From assembly GCA_963805985.1 (NCBI GenBank), contig CAWDWG010000009.1:620001-684000 (forward strand): a stretch of 64,000 nt of DNA, read 5' to 3'. A program made the position numbers and the translations under genes. The stretch comes from Bog-257 sp963805985 (lineage in GTDB: Bacteria; Acidobacteriota; Terriglobia; Terriglobales; Acidobacteriaceae). Numbering within the stretch: the stretch's first letter is position 1; each line of letters begins with the position of its first letter. Positions 16,774-26,061 of the stretch are shown piece by piece. The notes beneath the pieces were generated by a model. The model was given only the letters and a program-made list of their open reading frames with translations, was not told where the DNA came from and made no database searches.

Positions 16774-18162
16774 TCAATAGGCGTGTTTACTTAGCAGCCC
16801 CTTGAAAACGGTCATGCACACGATTCGCATGTCCAGCCAGAGAGTCCAGTTCTGGAGGTAATAGAGATCGGCCTCGATGCGCTTTTGAATGGAGGTATTG
16901 CCGCGCCAGCCGTTGACTTGTGCCCAGCCCGTGATTCCCACCTTCAGCCGATGCCGCGTGTCGTAATGCAAAACCTCTTGTGCGAACTTACGGGCGAAGA
17001 AGGTCAGCTCCGGCCTCGGTCCTACCACGCTCATATCGCCGATCAGCACGTTGTAAAACTGCGGCAGCTCGTCCAGGCTGGAGCGGCGCAGCAGGGCGCC
17101 AACGGCGGTCCGCCGCGGATCGTCAACCGCCGTATGCAGCTGATTGCTGCTGTTGTCGGTCGCTACCCGCATGGTTCGAAATTTGTACATGGTGAACACC
17201 CGCCCGTTCAGGCCAACGCGTTCCTGGCGGAAGAACACCGGCCCCGGCGAGTTCAACTTGATCGCCGCGGCGATGACCGCAAACAACGGAAGACCGGCGG
17301 TCAGCACAAAGCTGGAGAACGCCACATCGAAGACCCGCTTCAATAGGAAGTAGGTCGGCGACTCCAGATGAGTCGTGGCCAGGTCCAGCATCTGCAGATC
17401 GCCCAGCTGAAACAGCCGTTCGCGCACGATCGGCCGGTCGCCAATATCCAGGACCATGCGAATCGGAACGTGCAACGGCTCCAGCCGGCTCAGCAGAGCG
17501 TTGAGCCGCTCGAACTGCGAAGGCGGGACGGCGATGATCAATTCATCGAACGCCACACCGCATCCGCCAATCAGTTGCTCCAGCTCGAGCACCGGGCTGT
17601 CTTTCACCACACATTCCTGGCCGGGCAGGCGGATGTGACCGATGACGTTGGTGGGAACGAAGGATCCTCGGCCCAGCCGCGCGGCCACTTTGCGGGCATA
17701 GGCATCGGCTCCTGCGATCAGAACTCGAACTCGAGCATGCGAGCCGTAGCGGCTACGCAACGACGCGCGGAACAGGACTCGTGTCGCGATGGTCGCGGAA
17801 AGCAGCACGGCCGCGCTGACGGCAAAAAACACGCGGGAGAAATTCTGCTGGCGATAGAAAAAGAGAATGCAGGAGAGGACGACGTAGGTCATCGCGCATG
17901 CCGGGATTACTTTCTTCAGTCCGGTAAACTCGCGGAAAAGCAACTCAATATCGCACAGGCCGTAGGTTTCGGCCGCCATCGCCCACACCACCGTCGCCAC
18001 CAGCAAAACCACAAAGTAAAAGCGGGGATCATAATCCGGCGGCACCAGGACGTGACGCAGGGAAACCAGTCGTATATAACCGGCAATCGTGAAGGCTACA
18101 AGAGGAAGTAAATAATTCGACACACGCAGATAAAAACGGTAAGCGTTCAGCCGCAGGGTCAT
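16774..18162 (-). CDS. Undecaprenyl-phosphate glucose phosphotransferase (WcaJ-type)
   Basis: This polyprenyl glycosylphosphotransferase starts exopolysaccharide repeat units by moving a sugar-1-phosphate onto undecaprenyl phosphate. There are four to five N-terminal membrane helices (~15-130), a Rossmann-like CoA-binding domain (~140-250), a further membrane segment (~275-300) and the catalytic Bac_transf domain: FFRQERVGLNGRVFTMYKFR, RRSSLDELPQFYNVLIGDMS, VGPRPE and KVGITGWAQVNGWRG. The end MTVFKGLLSKHAY is family-typical. The ATG at 18162 has AGGAGG nine bases upstream. It is transcribed in the same direction as ugd and probably forms an EPS unit with it. Confidence 0.92.
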   Translation of the reverse strand: MTLRLNAYRFYLRVSNYLLPLVAFTIAGYIRLVSLRHVLVPPDYDPRFYFVVLLVATVVWAMAAETYGLCDIELLFREFTGLKKVIPACAMTYVVLSCILFFYRQQNFSRVFFAVSAAVLLSATIATRVLFRASLRSRYGSHARVRVLIAGADAYARKVAARLGRGSFVPTNVIGHIRLPGQECVVKDSPVLELEQLIGGCGVAFDELIIAVPPSQFERLNALLSRLEPLHVPIRMVLDIGDRPIVRERLFQLGDLQMLDLATTHLESPTYFLLKRVFDVAFSSFVLTAGLPLFAVIAAAIKLNSPGPVFFRQERVGLNGRVFTMYKFRTMRVATDNSSNQLHTAVDDPRRTAVGALLRRSSLDELPQFYNVLIGDMSVVGPRPELTFFARKFAQEVLHYDTRHRLKVGITGWAQVNGWRGNTSIQKRIEADLYYLQNWTLWLDMRIVCMTVFKGLLSKHAY

Positions 18163-18168
18163 GGACAA

Positions 18169-18410
18169 CCGCCTCCTGTAGTCAGGGCCGCCTGTCGAGC
18201 GCAGGCGTTCTCAATTACGATCTGGCCGTAGTGCCGGCAAGTACCCCGCTAGCCTGGCCACGGCCGGTTACGCACTGCTTACTTAGGCGCGAGAAAGGCC
18301 CGGTACTTGCCATCCGACATAACAGCAGACAGCTCTCCTGGACGGAGCACGTCACAAATCGAAGAAAGCCTGGGAGCTGTCGCTTGTGACTTGACGAGCG
18401 TTGTCTGGAT
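18169..18410. promoter_or_regulatory. Divergent intergenic region with nested inverted repeats
   Basis: It contains a perfect 10-bp inverted repeat GGCAAGTACC (18236-18245) / GGTACTTGCC (18302-18311). To its right, GACAGCTC (18328) pairs with GAGCTGTC (18374) and GTCACAA (18351) pairs with TTGTGAC (18384) in a crossing order, so an RNA copy could form an H-type pseudoknot. No known riboswitch was recognised. Confidence 0.4.
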
Positions 18411-19596
18411 TTGGGAGAAAGATTAGGTCATACGCTTTGTGCCCGTCAAGGGGAAATTGCTCGCAGCACAGATTTCCATCAAGAAACCGTTAGGATTTAC
18501 TGCGCAATCATTGTGTTTACAACACCTCAGAACGATCCGGCTCTGATCCTCGATAGCTCTCGCTTGGTCCGCGTAGCCGTGGTCATTCCCGCCCGCAATG
18601 AAGCGAGCGACATCGGCAAATCGATCGCCTCGCTTCTGCAACAGAGTTGTGTCGACACGCTGCAGATTTTTGTCGTCGACGACAACAGCAGCGACGGCAC
18701 GGCCGAGGCCGCTCGCAGCGTCGCCGCTCATAGTGCGCGCGCCGGGCAGGTCAGCATCGTCACCGGCCGGCCTTTGCCCCCAGGATGGTCGGGAAAGTTG
18801 TGGGCGGTGCAGCAGGGAATTGAGCAGGCTGCCCCAGCTCAAGCCTGACTTCTTCCTGTTGACCGACGCCGATATCGAGCACGCGCCCGATAACATCGCG
18901 CGGCTGGTCGCTATCGCGGAGGACGGCAGCTACGATCTCGCGTCTTTCATGGTGAAGCTGCACTGTCGCAGCTTCGCCGAGAAACTCTTGATCCCGGCGT
19001 TTGTCTTCTTCTTTCTGCTGCTGTATCCGCCGCGGTGGATTCGCGATCCGCGCCGCAAGACGGCCGGCGCCGCCGGTGGCTGCATTCTCATCCGACCTAC
19101 AGCTCTTGCACGAGCCGGCGGAATTGAAGCGATCCGTCACGAGATCATCGACGATTGCGCTCTGGCTCGGGCAGTGAAGCGGACTGGCGGCCGCGTCTGG
19201 CTCGGGATGACTGCTGACACGCGGAGCCTGCGCGCCTACGACTCGTTTGCCGAGATCGAGCACATGATCGCGCGCACCGCGTTTAACCAGCTGCGCCACT
19301 CGGTGTGGCTTCTGATTGCGACTGTACTGGCGATGCTTGTCGTCTTCGTTCTGCCGCTGGCGCTGCTGTTCAGCGGATCGCTGCTGCGGGCTGGCGTTGG
19401 CGGCATCGTCTACCTGCTGCTGACTGCGTCCTATCTGCCCATGATCCGGTTCTATCGGCTGAATCCGCTTTGGGCGCTGACCCTGCCGTTTAGTGCGGTG
19501 TTCTATGCCGGCGCGACTATTCATTCGGCTATCAAGTATTGGTCGGGTCGCGGTGGCGAGTGGAAGGGAAGAACGCAGGACGCTGCGCGCCGGTGA
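18411..19596 (+). CDS. hpnB: Hopanoid-associated glycosyltransferase HpnB-like (one frameshift)
   Basis: Two frames make one family-2 glycosyltransferase of about 394 residues. Frame one has VAVVIPARNEASDIGKSI, the VVDDNSSDGT nucleotide-sugar motif and GRPLPPGWSGKLWAVQQGI. Frame two continues PDFFLLTDADIEHAPDNI, LLYPPRWIRDPRRKTAGAAG and EIIDDCALARAVKRTGG, then C-terminal membrane helices. This order is diagnostic of HpnB, linked to hopanoid lipid side-chain synthesis. Removing one C from CCCC at 18832-18835 restores EQAAQLKPDFF. The start is uncertain: 18411 is a TTG without clear support, and a GTG near 18510 is possible. No other hopanoid gene lies in the window. Confidence 0.78.
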
Positions 19597-19619
19597 GGTG
19601 GACACTCAACTGCTCACTG

Positions 19620-19670
19620 GCGGCGGGGACGCCGCCAGGACAGCCGGCCGGAGGCCGGCGCTACAGCAAA
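19620..19670. repeat. GC-rich dispersed palindromic repeat
   Basis: Contains GGCGGCGGGGACGCCGCC and CCGGCCGGAGGCCGGCGCTA. Relatives are at about 11083-11120, 22359-22452 and 33215-33285, always between genes. Confidence 0.65.
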
Positions 19671-19828
19671 TGCTTGTCCGCTTTCGGACGACTCTTGTCG
19701 AATGCGGACGCGCGAGCCGCTTCAGATCTTCAACTCGACAAAGTATCCAACGTATTTTCAGAGTTTTGCACGGAGCGTCACTGGCCCCTAACGTGTACAT
19801 AGCTCAGCCGAGATTCCTTCGGAGACGC

Positions 19829-22252
19829 ATGTACTCTTTTCGCCAGGACCTTCGATTCGCCCTGCGGCAGTTGCGCAAGTCACCCGGATTCACCGTCGTC
19901 GCCGTACTGACGCTGGCCCTCGGCATTGGCGCAGCCACGGCGATGTTCAGCGTGATCTACGCAACCGTGCTGCGGCCGCTGCCGTTTCACGATCCCGATC
20001 GCATTGCGTACATCGAGACACATGCGCCTGCCGGATACCTGCAGCCCTCGTCATGGCCGGGATACCAGGAGGAGCGCGAACAAAACAACAGCTTTCAGTT
20101 CCTCGCCGGGTATTCCGGCTTTGCCGGAGTCAATGTCGACACCGGTTCGCAGGTCGTCCATCTCCACAATACGTCGGCCACCGATTACTTCTTCGATGTC
20201 CTCGGGGTGAAGCCGCTGCTGGGTCGCACCTTTCTTCCCGGCGAAGACCAGGACGGGCGCAACAACGTCGCCGTTCTGAGCTATGAAGTCTGGCAGCAGA
20301 ATTTTGGCGGCAACCCAGGGGTTATCGGCCAGTCCGTCCACGTCGACGGATTTCCTTACACCATCGTTGGCGTCATGCCGGCCGGCTTCCGCTTTCCCGT
20401 CAGCCTGCCCAACCTGATCTACACGCCGATGCGGATTCCCAAAGAGCTACGAACCGCGCGCGGCGATCACTGGATGCGAGTGATCGGTCGGCTGAAGCCG
20501 GGTGTCAGCGTCGCGCAGGCGCAGGCCGACATGAATCACGTGCTGGCCAACATCGGGCAGGCCCATCCTGATAGCGATAAAGGACGCAGCGCGCAGGTTA
20601 TGCCGCTGACCATGCTCATCACCGCCAAGGATCAGCGCCAGGCGCTGTGGATCATGGCTGCCGGCGTGGTCTTTGTGCTGCTGATTGCCTGCGTGGATGT
20701 TGCGGTGATGCTGCTGGCGCGCGGGGTCAGCCGCCAGCGCGAGATGGCCATTCGCTCCGCGCTCGGCGCCGGGCGCGTGCGTATCATCCGTCAAATCCTG
20801 CTGGAAAATTGCGTGCTTGGTCTCATCTCCGCGATCGCCGGACTGCTCATCGCCTGGGGTCTGACGTTTGCCATGGGCCAGTTCCTCACCAAGTCGTTCC
20901 AGCGCGGCGGCGACATTCAGCTCAACTGGGCGGTCTTTGCCGCGGCCTTTGCTATCGCGATGCTGTCCAGCCTGATCTTCGGCCTGATTCCGGCGAAGAA
21001 GATGTCATCCAGCGATCCCAATCAATCGCTGAAAGCCGGCGCGAATGCGGGAACGGATCGCGGCGACTATCGCCTGCGCTCGGTCTTCGTGGTTGCTGAA
21101 GTCGCGCTGTCGCTGATGCTCCTGGTCTGCACCGGACTGGTTCTGATGAAGCTGTGGAGCATGCAGCATGTCGACTTCGGCTATACCACCGATCATCTGC
21201 TGACGCTCGAAATCAACGTCTCGCCCGGCGACTACGCCGGCAAAGACCTGGACGCCGCGCTGTATCGCCCGCTGGAAGAGAAGGTGCGGGCCATTCCCGG
21301 GGTGAAGGCGGTGGGTTACAACCGGCTCATTCCGCTCATCGAATGGGGCTGGAACACCGGCATCAACATGGTTGGCAAGCCGCCCGATCCGGCCGCCCAG
21401 GAGCGCCTGGCCGAGGTGCGCATGGTGTCGCCGGGATGGTACCAGGCCATGGGGCTGCGTTTGCTGCGAGGCAGGCTGTTCGATCCCGCGATCGACAAGC
21501 CGGGCTCGCCGGACGTGGTTGTAGTGAACCAGAAGTTCGTGGACACCTTCCTCCCTGGCGAAGAGCCTATCGGCAAGCAGATCAAGCAGGACCACAATCT
21601 GACCATCATCGGCGTGGTGAGCAACGGCCGGCAGGCGGTTGAGGAGCCACCGATGGCCGAGGTGGGATTTCCCATCTCGCAGGTGCCGCTGAAAGACAGC
21701 GCCGAGATGCTGACCCCGCTGGCAATCTTCGTCCGCACCAGCGTTCCTCCGGACACCATCGTCGGCCAGCTTCGCCAGGCGTTGCACGAGGTCGCGCCCA
21801 GCGTTCCTTTCCAGACGCCGGAGACCATGGACGACGTGCTCGCCGATGCGCTGGTCTTCAACCGCATGCAGGGATGGTTGTTCAGCATCTTCGCCGCGAT
21901 CGCACTGTTACTCGCGCTGACCGGCATCTACGGAGTGCTCAGCCAGGAAGTTGGTCTGCAAACGCGCGATATCGGCTTGCGCATGGCGCTGGGAGCGTCG
22001 CGCCCTCGCATCGTGCAGCTGGTGCTGACTCGCGCAGCGCTATTGATGGCGGCAGGCGTCGTGGTTGGAGTGATCGGCAGCATCGCTTCGCGGCAGCTGC
22101 TAGCCAGCTTGATTCCGGTTCAAACCGGCCGCGATGTGATAACCACGATGATCCTTGCCTTGGGATTGACCTTCGTCGGACTGACCGCCAGTCTAATTCC
22201 GGCCCGCCGCGCAGCATCGATTGAACCGATGCAGGCGCTGCGCAACGAATGA
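19829..22252 (+). CDS. ADOP-type (acidobacterial duplicated orphan) ABC permease
   Basis: The 807-residue protein has the ADOP N-terminus LRFALRQLRKSPGFTVVAVLTLALGIGAATAMFSV, but no ATPase is encoded beside it, as is usual for this group. Layout: membrane helix (~22-45), MacB-like periplasmic domain (~50-250), three helices with an FtsX domain (~270-400), a second periplasmic domain (~440-640) and three C-terminal helices (~680-800) ending PARRAASIEPMQALRNE. Family members resemble MacB permeases; their substrates are unknown. The ATG at 19829 has GGAG just upstream. The longer open frame from 19493 overlaps hpnB and a repeat, so I reject it. Confidence 0.9.
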   Translation: MYSFRQDLRFALRQLRKSPGFTVVAVLTLALGIGAATAMFSVIYATVLRPLPFHDPDRIAYIETHAPAGYLQPSSWPGYQEEREQNNSFQFLAGYSGFAGVNVDTGSQVVHLHNTSATDYFFDVLGVKPLLGRTFLPGEDQDGRNNVAVLSYEVWQQNFGGNPGVIGQSVHVDGFPYTIVGVMPAGFRFPVSLPNLIYTPMRIPKELRTARGDHWMRVIGRLKPGVSVAQAQADMNHVLANIGQAHPDSDKGRSAQVMPLTMLITAKDQRQALWIMAAGVVFVLLIACVDVAVMLLARGVSRQREMAIRSALGAGRVRIIRQILLENCVLGLISAIAGLLIAWGLTFAMGQFLTKSFQRGGDIQLNWAVFAAAFAIAMLSSLIFGLIPAKKMSSSDPNQSLKAGANAGTDRGDYRLRSVFVVAEVALSLMLLVCTGLVLMKLWSMQHVDFGYTTDHLLTLEINVSPGDYAGKDLDAALYRPLEEKVRAIPGVKAVGYNRLIPLIEWGWNTGINMVGKPPDPAAQERLAEVRMVSPGWYQAMGLRLLRGRLFDPAIDKPGSPDVVVVNQKFVDTFLPGEEPIGKQIKQDHNLTIIGVVSNGRQAVEEPPMAEVGFPISQVPLKDSAEMLTPLAIFVRTSVPPDTIVGQLRQALHEVAPSVPFQTPETMDDVLADALVFNRMQGWLFSIFAAIALLLALTGIYGVLSQEVGLQTRDIGLRMALGASRPRIVQLVLTRAALLMAAGVVVGVIGSIASRQLLASLIPVQTGRDVITTMILALGLTFVGLTASLIPARRAASIEPMQALRNE

Positions 22253-22267
22253 CGAAAACGAAACTTG

Positions 22268-22452
22268 GTGCCCCAGGTTCGCGTCCGTCTGTTGGACGCT
22301 AACCTGGGCCAGGGCACGGCTTCACAGCCTGCTGAAAACTCGATCGGAAGGTTTTGGCGTAGCGCCGGCCTCCGGCCGGCTGTCGGGCAGGCGTCTCGCC
22401 TGCCCATCTCGGCGCAGGCCAGAGGCCTGCGATCCAGCCGCCAGGATGGCGG
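22268..22452. repeat. Hairpin and GC-rich dispersed repeats after the ADOP gene
   Basis: A strong stem at 22268-22318 (GTGCCCCAGGTT.GCGTCC pairing with GGACGCTAACCTGGG...GGGCAC) follows the ADOP gene and may help end its transcript. At 22359-22452 lie GCGCCGGCCTCCGGCCGGC, GGGCAGGCGTCTCGCCTGCC and GGCCAGAGGCCTGCGATCC, relatives of the dispersed GC palindromes. Confidence 0.65.
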
Positions 22453-22485
22453 CGTTACTCTGAACCCGTCGAGCGCGTATATGGC

Positions 22486-22719
22486 CTACGGATTTTTCGG
22501 CTTAACCCGCGCGTAACGCTCCATCTCGGCCGTCCACTTCAGAAACCGCACCAGTTCCTCGCGCTCGCGCCACACGAATCCGAAGAACTCCAGAAACCCG
22601 ATGCTCTGCATCTTGATGCCGGTGTAGGTCTCGATCCGCCAGCGCAGATACGGGCTTCGCCACGGCGCCAGCCGATGTCCGCGCCCCGAGTTCCACACAA
22701 AACGAAGAATGTTGCGCAT
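22486..22719 (-). CDS. Small conserved hypothetical protein (77 aa)
   Basis: Begins MRNILRFVWNSGRGHRL at 22719 and is rich in Trp, Arg and Phe (PWRSPYLRWRIETYTG, GFLEFFGFVWREREELVRFL). The composition fits a small helical protein; no membrane segment is clear. I do not recognise a function. A longer in-frame start at 22797 adds residues without supporting features. Confidence 0.55.
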   Translation of the reverse strand: MRNILRFVWNSGRGHRLAPWRSPYLRWRIETYTGIKMQSIGFLEFFGFVWREREELVRFLKWTAEMERYARVKPKNP

Positions 22720-22884
22720 CGGTATAGTCAGTATATTCGGTGCCTGAAATACGGCGGATTTACTTCGAAAGATGAGCGGGCGGGAAAAATCGACCAACGG
22801 TGCTCACTGGAGCGGGTTGTGCGCCTTGAGCACAGGGTCTAATTTCGACGATCGCCCGAGCCCCCGGCCTGAACCCCTCCGCGA

Positions 22885-23658
22885 ATGAAATCGACGCCTC
22901 AAATCGCCCCGGAAGCGATGGTCCGCGCCATCTATCGGAAGCTGGCGCACGCCTGGGGACCGCAGCACTGGTGGCCTGCCGAAACGCCATTCGAGGTAAT
23001 CGCCGGCGCCATCCTCGTCCAGAACACGTCGTGGACCAACGCGGAGCGAGCTCTCCTTAGCCTGCGCTCGGCCAATGCACTAACCATCGACGCGATTCGC
23101 TCGTTGCCGATCGCGCGTTTGGAAAAGCTGATTCGTTCGTCCGGCTACTACCGACAGAAGGCGCAGCGGCTGAAGAGTTTCATCGCCTTCGTCGACGAGC
23201 GATACGGCGGATCGCTGGCGCGCATGTTCGCGACTCCCACGGAAGAACTGCGCGGCCAACTACTCTCGCTCAAGGGCATCGGACACGAAACGGCTGACGC
23301 GATTCTCCTCTACGCCGGCAATCACGAGATTTTCGTGGTCGACGCCTACGCGCGCCGCATCCTGGAGCGCCACGCAGCCATCGAAGCGTCGGCCAGATAC
23401 GACGACGTTCGCGCCCTGGTAGAGCGCGCGCTCCGGCGGCAAGTCCCGCAGCCGCCCACCTCGGCTGCTGCCGTTCTCCCGCCGAAGCTGGTCGTCCACG
23501 AGCCTTCGGTGATAAGCGCCGGCGCTCGCACTCCCGCCGCTCAGCTCTACAACGAAATGCACGGCCTCTTCGTCCAAATCGGCAAACATTACTGCCTCAA
23601 GCAGGAAGCAAAGTGCGAGCAGTGTCCATTGCGCAGCTTGCTGCCCGGCCGGACATAA
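22885..23658 (+). CDS. HhH-GPD DNA glycosylase (endonuclease III-like, probably monofunctional)
   Basis: The 257-residue protein belongs to the Nth/MagIII superfamily of base-excision repair glycosylases. The helix-hairpin-helix is LLSLKGIGHETADAILLYA (~127-145) and the catalytic Asp is D153 in FVVDAYARRI. The Lys that gives endonuclease III its lyase activity is replaced by E135 (GIGHET instead of GVGRKT), so only glycosylase activity is expected, as in MagIII. The C-terminal iron-sulfur loop shows CLKQEAKCEQC but no fourth Cys at the expected spacing. An Ala/Pro-rich insertion (~185-215) is unusual. The likely substrate class is alkylated purines. Confidence 0.82.
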   Translation: MKSTPQIAPEAMVRAIYRKLAHAWGPQHWWPAETPFEVIAGAILVQNTSWTNAERALLSLRSANALTIDAIRSLPIARLEKLIRSSGYYRQKAQRLKSFIAFVDERYGGSLARMFATPTEELRGQLLSLKGIGHETADAILLYAGNHEIFVVDAYARRILERHAAIEASARYDDVRALVERALRRQVPQPPTSAAAVLPPKLVVHEPSVISAGARTPAAQLYNEMHGLFVQIGKHYCLKQEAKCEQCPLRSLLPGRT

Positions 23659-23993
23659 CCACGCTTCTAACACCAATGTTGCAGAGGGTCACAAAGCAGT
23701 TGTGCGTTACGTCACAGCACAAACGTTCGGGCGATTGTATTCATTAAAGTGCAATCAAAAACCGCGCTCCGCTCCCGCGCGGTCCGAAACGTCGTCAGAT
23801 GCAGTACGGATTGGAATGTCCTGCACGACTGTTGCGTTAGCCGTATCTGATTCAATAGCGCAATTCGTCGACTTGTAAGGTGTGAACGTACCCCTTGGGG
23901 AGATGCCTTTTCGCAAATGGGCAGTCTCTGCAAGCGGTGGAGCTTTTCCGCAGGTGCCGCAGCCTGTGGAAGGATTAGCGCGGATCTGGCCGG
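23659..23993. other. Intergenic region upstream of the hybrid kinase
   Basis: No gene is supported. A short palindrome CCCCTTGGGG occurs at 23890-23899 and a CGCGCTCCGC/GCGCGG-type stem near 23763-23785. No promoter could be placed with confidence. Confidence 0.45.
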
Positions 23994-26033
23994 ATGTTGT
24001 TGCTACTCATTAGCACTCTGATTGTTGGCGGCGGGAGCATTCTGTTCCTGCTCCGGAACTCGGCTCGCCATCGCCGCGAGCTGGCTCATCTGCAAGAGCA
24101 GCTCGCCCATGCCACGGCTGCGGTTCGTGAGGCTGAGCGCCGCCACGAAGTGATGTTCTCCGCCAACCCCTATCCCATGTGGGTCCAGGATTGCGAAACC
24201 CTGCGTTTTCTCAAGGTGAACGACGCAGCCATTACAGCGTACGGTTACTCGCGCAAAGAATTCCTTGGCATGACGCTGCTCGACATCCGTCCTCCGGATG
24301 ATGCGCCTGCCCTCTTGCAGGAGCTGAGCTATCGACAGTCGGGCTACAGAAATGCCGGTATTTGGCGGCATCGTCGCAAGGACGGCACCGTCATCGCAGT
24401 TGAGGTGCTGACGTTTGAGTATCAGACCAATGGACATCCGCAGAAGGTGATATTAGCGCTGGACGTTACCGAGCGTTGCCGTGTCGAGGGAGCGCTACGT
24501 GACTCGGAAGCATCGCTGAAATCGCTGCTGGAAAGCGCGCCGTTCGGCATTGGCCAATCGTCTATAGGTGGAAATCGTTTCGCGACTCTGAACGCAGCGC
24601 TGCGAAATATCCTTGGCGGCTACACGCTCGAGGAAGCGTTGCAGCTGAATATCTCCCAGCAAGTGTATGCCGACCCCAAGGAGCGCGATCGGCTTATCGA
24701 AGTACTGCGGCGTAACCGGAAGATTGACGGATGGGAAATGGGTCTCCGAAAGCGTGACGGCAGCACCGTCCCAGTACGCGTGACCGGCTCGCTGGTGAAG
24801 GGCGACAACGACGAAGACTTCTTCCAGGCTTATGTCGAGGACATGACCCAGCAAAGCGCACTGGAACAGCAGGTGCGCCAGGTTCAGAAGCTGGAGGCGG
24901 TCGGCCGCCTCGCCGGCGGTATGGCGCACGACTTCAATAACATTCTGGTCGTCATCAAGCTATCCACCGAGTTGATGCTGGACCAGACCACCCCCGACAG
25001 CCCCTTCAGCAAGCCGCTCCTGCAAATCTCCAATGCTGCCGACCGCGCCGCCGCGCTTACCCGGCAGATGCTCGCCTTCGGCCGCCAGCAAATGATGCAG
25101 CCTCGTATTATCAATTTGAATTCCATCGTCAACGAAACCACTCAGATGCTGCGTCGTGTGATCGGAGAAGATATCCAGCTGGTGACCAGTCTCTCGGAAA
25201 ACGTGGAAAATTCGCTGCTGGATCCCGATCAGCTCGGACAGGTGATTCTGAACCTTGCCGTCAATGCTCGCGACGCCATGCCTGACGGCGGCATGCTGCA
25301 CCTGGAAACCTCTACCGTCGACTTGGATGAGGCTTATGCTACCGATCACCCTCCCGTCCAGTCTGGCCGCTACGTCATGCTCGCCGTCAGCGACACCGGC
25401 ACCGGCATCGACAAATCCATTCTGCCGCGCATCTTCGATCCCTTTTTCACGACGAAAGAACAGGGCAAGGGCACCGGCCTCGGTCTTTCCATTGTCTACG
25501 GCATCGTGAAGCAGAGCGGCGGCTACGTCTGGGTCTACAGTGAGCCCGGACACGGCACCACCTTCAAAGTCTATTTCCCGGCCACGAGCCGTTCAGTGGA
25601 ACGTCCCCTGCTGCGCCCCGACAGTTTCGCGCGTCCCTCGGGCCAGAGACTCCTGCTGGTGGAAGACGATGCCACCATTCGCAGCAATATGCGTGAGTGC
25701 CTGATGCAGATGGGCTATCGCGTCTTCGAAGCCGACAGTGGCAACGCTGCGCTGAAGGCATGTGTTGAACTGGAGGGCAAGATCGACCTCGTCCTTACCG
25801 ACCTGGTCATGGCGGGCAAGGGAGGACATGAGCTGGCCCGGGACCTGACCGAGCTCTATCCCGAGCTGAGAGTGCTCTTCATGTCGGGCTACTCCGAGGA
25901 CAGCGCTGCCCGAAGAGACATCCTGCTGCGCGGCAGCCCATTCCTGCAAAAGCCGTTCAGCGTCGCCGATCTGGCTAAAGCCGTGCAACACGCCCTGACG
26001 GCGAAGCTGACTGCATCGTCAGCCGAGGTTTGA
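23994..26033 (+). CDS. PAS-domain hybrid sensor histidine kinase with receiver
   Basis: One N-terminal membrane helix (residues 1-20) is followed by a short coiled coil and two PAS/PAC domains (~45-165, ~175-290). A HisKA-type segment carries the phosphoacceptor about H312 in GGMAHDFNNILVVI, and HATPase motifs follow: NLAVNARDAMPDGG (N box), VSDTGTGIDKSILPRIFDPF and GKGTGLGLSIVYGIV. The C-terminal receiver has LLLVEDD and acceptor D603 in LVLTDLVM. The HDFNN type of H-box is common in complex hybrid kinases. It senses an unknown signal through PAS. No response regulator lies next to it; output may pass through its own receiver. Confidence 0.92.
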   Translation: MLLLLISTLIVGGGSILFLLRNSARHRRELAHLQEQLAHATAAVREAERRHEVMFSANPYPMWVQDCETLRFLKVNDAAITAYGYSRKEFLGMTLLDIRPPDDAPALLQELSYRQSGYRNAGIWRHRRKDGTVIAVEVLTFEYQTNGHPQKVILALDVTERCRVEGALRDSEASLKSLLESAPFGIGQSSIGGNRFATLNAALRNILGGYTLEEALQLNISQQVYADPKERDRLIEVLRRNRKIDGWEMGLRKRDGSTVPVRVTGSLVKGDNDEDFFQAYVEDMTQQSALEQQVRQVQKLEAVGRLAGGMAHDFNNILVVIKLSTELMLDQTTPDSPFSKPLLQISNAADRAAALTRQMLAFGRQQMMQPRIINLNSIVNETTQMLRRVIGEDIQLVTSLSENVENSLLDPDQLGQVILNLAVNARDAMPDGGMLHLETSTVDLDEAYATDHPPVQSGRYVMLAVSDTGTGIDKSILPRIFDPFFTTKEQGKGTGLGLSIVYGIVKQSGGYVWVYSEPGHGTTFKVYFPATSRSVERPLLRPDSFARPSGQRLLLVEDDATIRSNMRECLMQMGYRVFEADSGNAALKACVELEGKIDLVLTDLVMAGKGGHELARDLTELYPELRVLFMSGYSEDSAARRDILLRGSPFLQKPFSVADLAKAVQHALTAKLTASSAEV

Positions 26034-26061
26034 GGCTGCCGAGTTCCGCGATCATGTGCGT

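Noticed and set aside
19493..19828. An N-terminal extension of the ADOP permease
   Set aside because: It overlaps hpnB and a GC-rich dispersed repeat. The family start (MYSFRQDLRFALRQLRK) has its own GGAG site at 19821.
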